A stretch of 64,000 nt of DNA. Source: Anaeramoeba flamelloides. Lineage: Eukaryota; Metamonada; Anaeramoebidae. Below are positions 60,636 through 64,000 of this stretch, one piece after another. Position 1 is the stretch's first letter. Every line of letters starts with the position of its first letter. The stretch is from positions 11,594,001 to 11,658,000 of the forward strand of contig JANTQA010000057.1 of assembly GCA_027625915.1 (NCBI GenBank), in the 5' to 3' direction. The notes beneath the pieces are model-generated. The model made no database searches. It was not told the DNA's origin and saw nothing but the letters and a program-made list of their open reading frames with translations. A program made the translations under genes and the position numbers.

Positions 60636-61079
60636 TTGAAGACAATACTAGCAAATTTGGAATCTTTTGGAATTTAAATTTTTTATCAAAGTAAACTTTT
60701 TTTTGTTTTTAATAATTACAACCCACTTAAAAATGGAAAAACTACTATTTTTTTCTCAAAAAAATATTTAATAAAACTTTTTTAAAATAAGAAAATATTT
60801 TATCTTTTGAGAATTAAATAAAGTTACTTAATTTTCATTTTAAAAAAAATTAAAAAAAAATTTAAAAAAAAGGTTAAAAATTTTGGAATAACATTATTCA
60901 ATTTCTGTTAATGGGTTAAAATTATTAGAAAATAGTTTGACAGGTTTATGAATTTTATTCATAATATTCTTTATTAAAAAATAAACAATATTCAAGTTTT
61001 TATTATATTTTTTTCGCCTTCATGAATTTTATTTTTGTAATTTATTTTATAAATTTGTTTTTTAAAAAATTCACCACCT

Positions 61080-61769
61080 TTAAGGGCCGAGCCATTACGA
61101 TGAAAAATAATTTTCTTTAAATGGAAAAAAAAAATTTGTAATTTTTATGAGTTCCGAATAACAATTAAAAAGTAATTGAAATGTGAAGCACGATCGATCT
61201 CCAAAAATGGACTTTCAAAAAAGAGGGATATTTTTAGAAAAAAAGTGTCAAAGAGTGATACACCATTTCCAATAGAAAGGATTAGAATATACAATTTTGA
61301 AAACAACTACATATTTGTTTTGAAGTGTAGCTCTTTATGTTTTTTTGAAGATCTAGATTTTTTTTTAATTTTTTTCATTTCTCAAATGAGTTAGTTTTAT
61401 TGGAAGAATGAATTTAAATCCTTACTTTGTCAAATATAGAGGGTTACAAAATAACCACAAATTGGATTAAATAGAATTAAATAGATTGGGCATTGAAAGA
61501 AAAAAAATTGTTTTAAATTGAAGAAATTTAACCCATTTGGAAATAGAAAATGAGAGAAGAATGGATTTTTTTTTATAAAAATTTTAGTTTTTTGGAATTT
61601 CGGAACTCTTTCAAACTGAATTTTTTATCAAAGAGACCCAATGAAATTTTTTTTTTGGTTATTTGAATTTTGTCAATCACAAGAAGGGCAATTTCACAAT
61701 ACCCATTATGAGTTTCAAGTCGCTCCTTGAGAATGGAGCATATCCACAGTAAAATGAATTGGGCCTTAA
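61080..61769 (+). mobile_element. 690-bp TTAAGGG element, diverged solo copy
   Basis: TTAAGGGCCGAGCCATTACG at the left and GGCCTTAA at the right. Matches the unit of the 28.7-30.1 kb pair along its length, including the CACGATCGATCTCCAAAAAT phrase and a decayed internal hairpin. A 72-codon frame in it is not conserved. Confidence 0.8.
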
Positions 61770-62349
61770 ATAGACTAAATTGTTTTTATAAAAATTCCAA
61801 ACTATTTTTTAAACATTTTTGAATAAATATTCTTTCTGCAATAGTTTAACTTTTTCCACTTAATTTTCAAATCTTATGAATATTAAATAATAATCCTGGA
61901 TTTACTTTATCTATTTTAAACATATAAGTACTTTTTTCCAACTTTTTTAAAGTTTTTTATTGAAAAAAGTGTAAATTTTTTTAGATTTGGAAATCTTATT
62001 GAGTTTACTATTTTTAATAAAGTGAAGTATCAGCCTTTAGACATTTTGGGAAGTGTTCTATTTTAATAAAGAGGAACTAATCCTTTACATGTGAAGTAGA
62101 GGTTGACTAGGAAGTAATGCACTTTTATAAAAAAACAAATCACTTTTTTAAAAATGTCTTTTTTCGAACAGTTTTAGTTTATCAATTTCTAAAAAATAAA
62201 AAAAAAATAAAAAAAAAGACAGTATATATCCCTTAGAACCCTGGATTTGCCTAAATTTCATCATGTTTATAATAAAAGATTTAAAAGGATATTAATGTAC
62301 TAATATATTTATTTTCTTATTTGTCTTTAATACAGATTTCAATTATAAT

Positions 62350-63170
62350 TCAAACTCAAAATAGTTCAAAGATAAAGTAGTTAATTTATTGATTTTTTTT
62401 TTTTGAAATTGGAAAAAAAAATAAAAATTATTTTTACATTTTCTTTAAAGATATTCATTTTTTTTTTAATTTTTAAAATCATAATTTTTTATTACAATAA
62501 TAGTAATTCAAAACTTATAACATTGATTTATTATTAATAATAAAAAATAATGTTGTTAATTTTATGATAAATAAATAAATAAATAAAAAAATAAATTACC
62601 GAAAAATTTTAATTTTTGTTTTTTCAGATAAATATTTAAATAAATATTACATCACGAGAAAAATGAATTCATTTCTTTTGGCCAAAATTAAAAGTCAATA
62701 TGAATAATTTTTTAATGCTTTTATTTAAACAATCAGCAATACTTGAAAAATAAAAACAAAAAAAATTGTAAAATAATTTCATTTATTTCATTATAATTAA
62801 ACACCTAAAATTTTTTTTAAAAGATAAAGTAATCAATCCAAAATTTTTAAAAAGATATAAAACAACTTTTAATTATTATTCAAAGATAAGAAAAAATTCT
62901 TTGAAACCATGATTTTTTTTTTAAATTTTGTTATCAGTAGAAATTTGAATAATATATTTGTGAAAATTAAAATTTTCAACCTAAACTAATTCAGATATTG
63001 GGAAATAATTTTTGATCTATTGTTGATTATACAATAATATTGTTTATTTTATGTCTAGATTTTAAAAAGTTAAAAATTAAAAAATAGAAAAAAAAAAATA
63101 AAAAAAAAATCAATTATTAATCTGACTGGAACGATTGTCTAAATCATTAAATTTGAAAAAAAATCTTGAA
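62350..63170. repeat. Counterpart of the repeat split by the 3.5-kb palindrome
   Basis: Left part matches 18060-18521, right part (from about 62880) matches 22034-22330. About 90 bp of unmatched sequence lies at the junction, so it is not an exact empty site. The remaining DNA to 64000 shows nothing I recognise. Confidence 0.5.
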
Positions 63171-64000
63171 AAAATATCACAAATTTTCCAATGAAAAAAA
63201 ATATTATTTTTGATTCAAATTTAATTTATATTTTTTTTTATTTTTGAATTATTATGAATCAAATATATAGATTACTATTGGATAGTAATCAATAGATAAA
63301 ACAAATTTTCTATGTGATGTCAAAATATCTTTTGTAATGAATAAATTATTTAATAAAGTATTTTAGGCAACATTGGGTGGCAAAGACCCCCAAAAAAATT
63401 CCAATAAAGTTTGATGTGTTTTAATCATTAAAACTATGTATTTTTTGATGTCTAGACAAAATTTTGAAAAAAAAGTAAATTTTTTTACAAAATTTGGATG
63501 TAAAAATAATAAAATCATAATAACCAATAAAATTTTTTTCAAAGATTGATAATTTTTTTTCAAAATATTTATTTAATGTAAATAACAAGACAATTTTTAA
63601 TTAATAATTTTTCTTTCTAAGATAATTTTTTATAATTTATAGATCTTAGAATCCTTTTATAACAACTCAAATTAAAAATTTTGTTTCGAAGGCAATTATA
63701 ATATTTTAATATAACTAAGATATTTATAATAATTAAGTTTAACTTTTTTTTATCTTTCGATGGAAATGATTTAAAAAATCAATTTGTATTTTACAAATAA
63801 ATTTTCATTTACTTGTTTGAAATACTCTTAACTCGTATATGTACTGATCCTACGAATAATCCTCGTTTGTTTTGGAAATGGTAAATTTTGATTCAAATAT
63901 AAAGTAGATCATAATACAAAATCAAAATATTAGTTCAAAAACACTGATAAAAGGACAAACAAAAACAATCTTTTCAAAAAGTTTGACTAACTTTTTAATG

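Overview
The window is extremely A/T-rich and almost free of genes. It carries a spliced eukaryotic gene family in a sea of foldback and inverted-repeat DNA. GT-AG introns, a signal-peptide-encoding first exon, long homopolymer runs and dense small DNA transposons point to a nuclear genome of an A/T-rich protist. An amoeboid lineage such as Anaeramoeba or an amoebozoan would fit, but the sequence alone does not decide it.

The real gene content is five tandem copies, all on the + strand, of one two-exon gene. ATG-to-stop spans are 1755-4094, 15158-23977, 32999-35393, 44739-47118 and 56344-60635. Each encodes a secreted calcineurin-like metallophosphoesterase of 349-352 residues. It most resembles the plant PAP28/PAP29 and yeast Dcr2 branch: DxH, GD, GNH(D/E), a later His and GHDHxND, with no purple-acid-phosphatase tyrosine after GD. 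Exon 1 is always 320 nt and ends two bases into codon 107, just before the GNHD box. Exon 2 is 730 nt (739 in copy 2). Intron length varies from 1.3 to 7.8 kb because elements have landed in it. Joining exon 1 to exon 2 restores the GNHD/E motif in every copy, and every predicted metal ligand is kept.

Copies 3 and 4 sit in a recent segmental duplication (about 30.40-36.23 kb and 41.06-47.94 kb). Non-coding flanks are nearly identical, yet the exons carry clustered amino-acid changes, which suggests diversification or gene conversion.

The rest is mostly non-autonomous DNA transposons with readable ends: (i) TTAA-flanked elements starting GGGNC, including a head-to-head pair at 28.7-30.1 kb; (ii) a family with CCATTGTG ends and 3-bp target duplications, one copy dated by an exact empty site; (iii) several TA-flanked, Tc1/mariner-like MITE families; (iv) a 3.5-kb palindrome at 18.5-22.0 kb whose ends carry arrays of TCGCGA; (v) a CACTACAAAA-ended foldback beside a promoter. 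There is also a decayed LINE-like reverse transcriptase fragment near 7.6-8.3 kb and a few coding-like relics. I saw no tRNA, rRNA or CRISPR. Stretches at 8.93-9.66, 13.2-14.5, 16.4-18.0, 47.95-49.6 and 55-56 kb hold nothing I can name beyond A/T-rich DNA.
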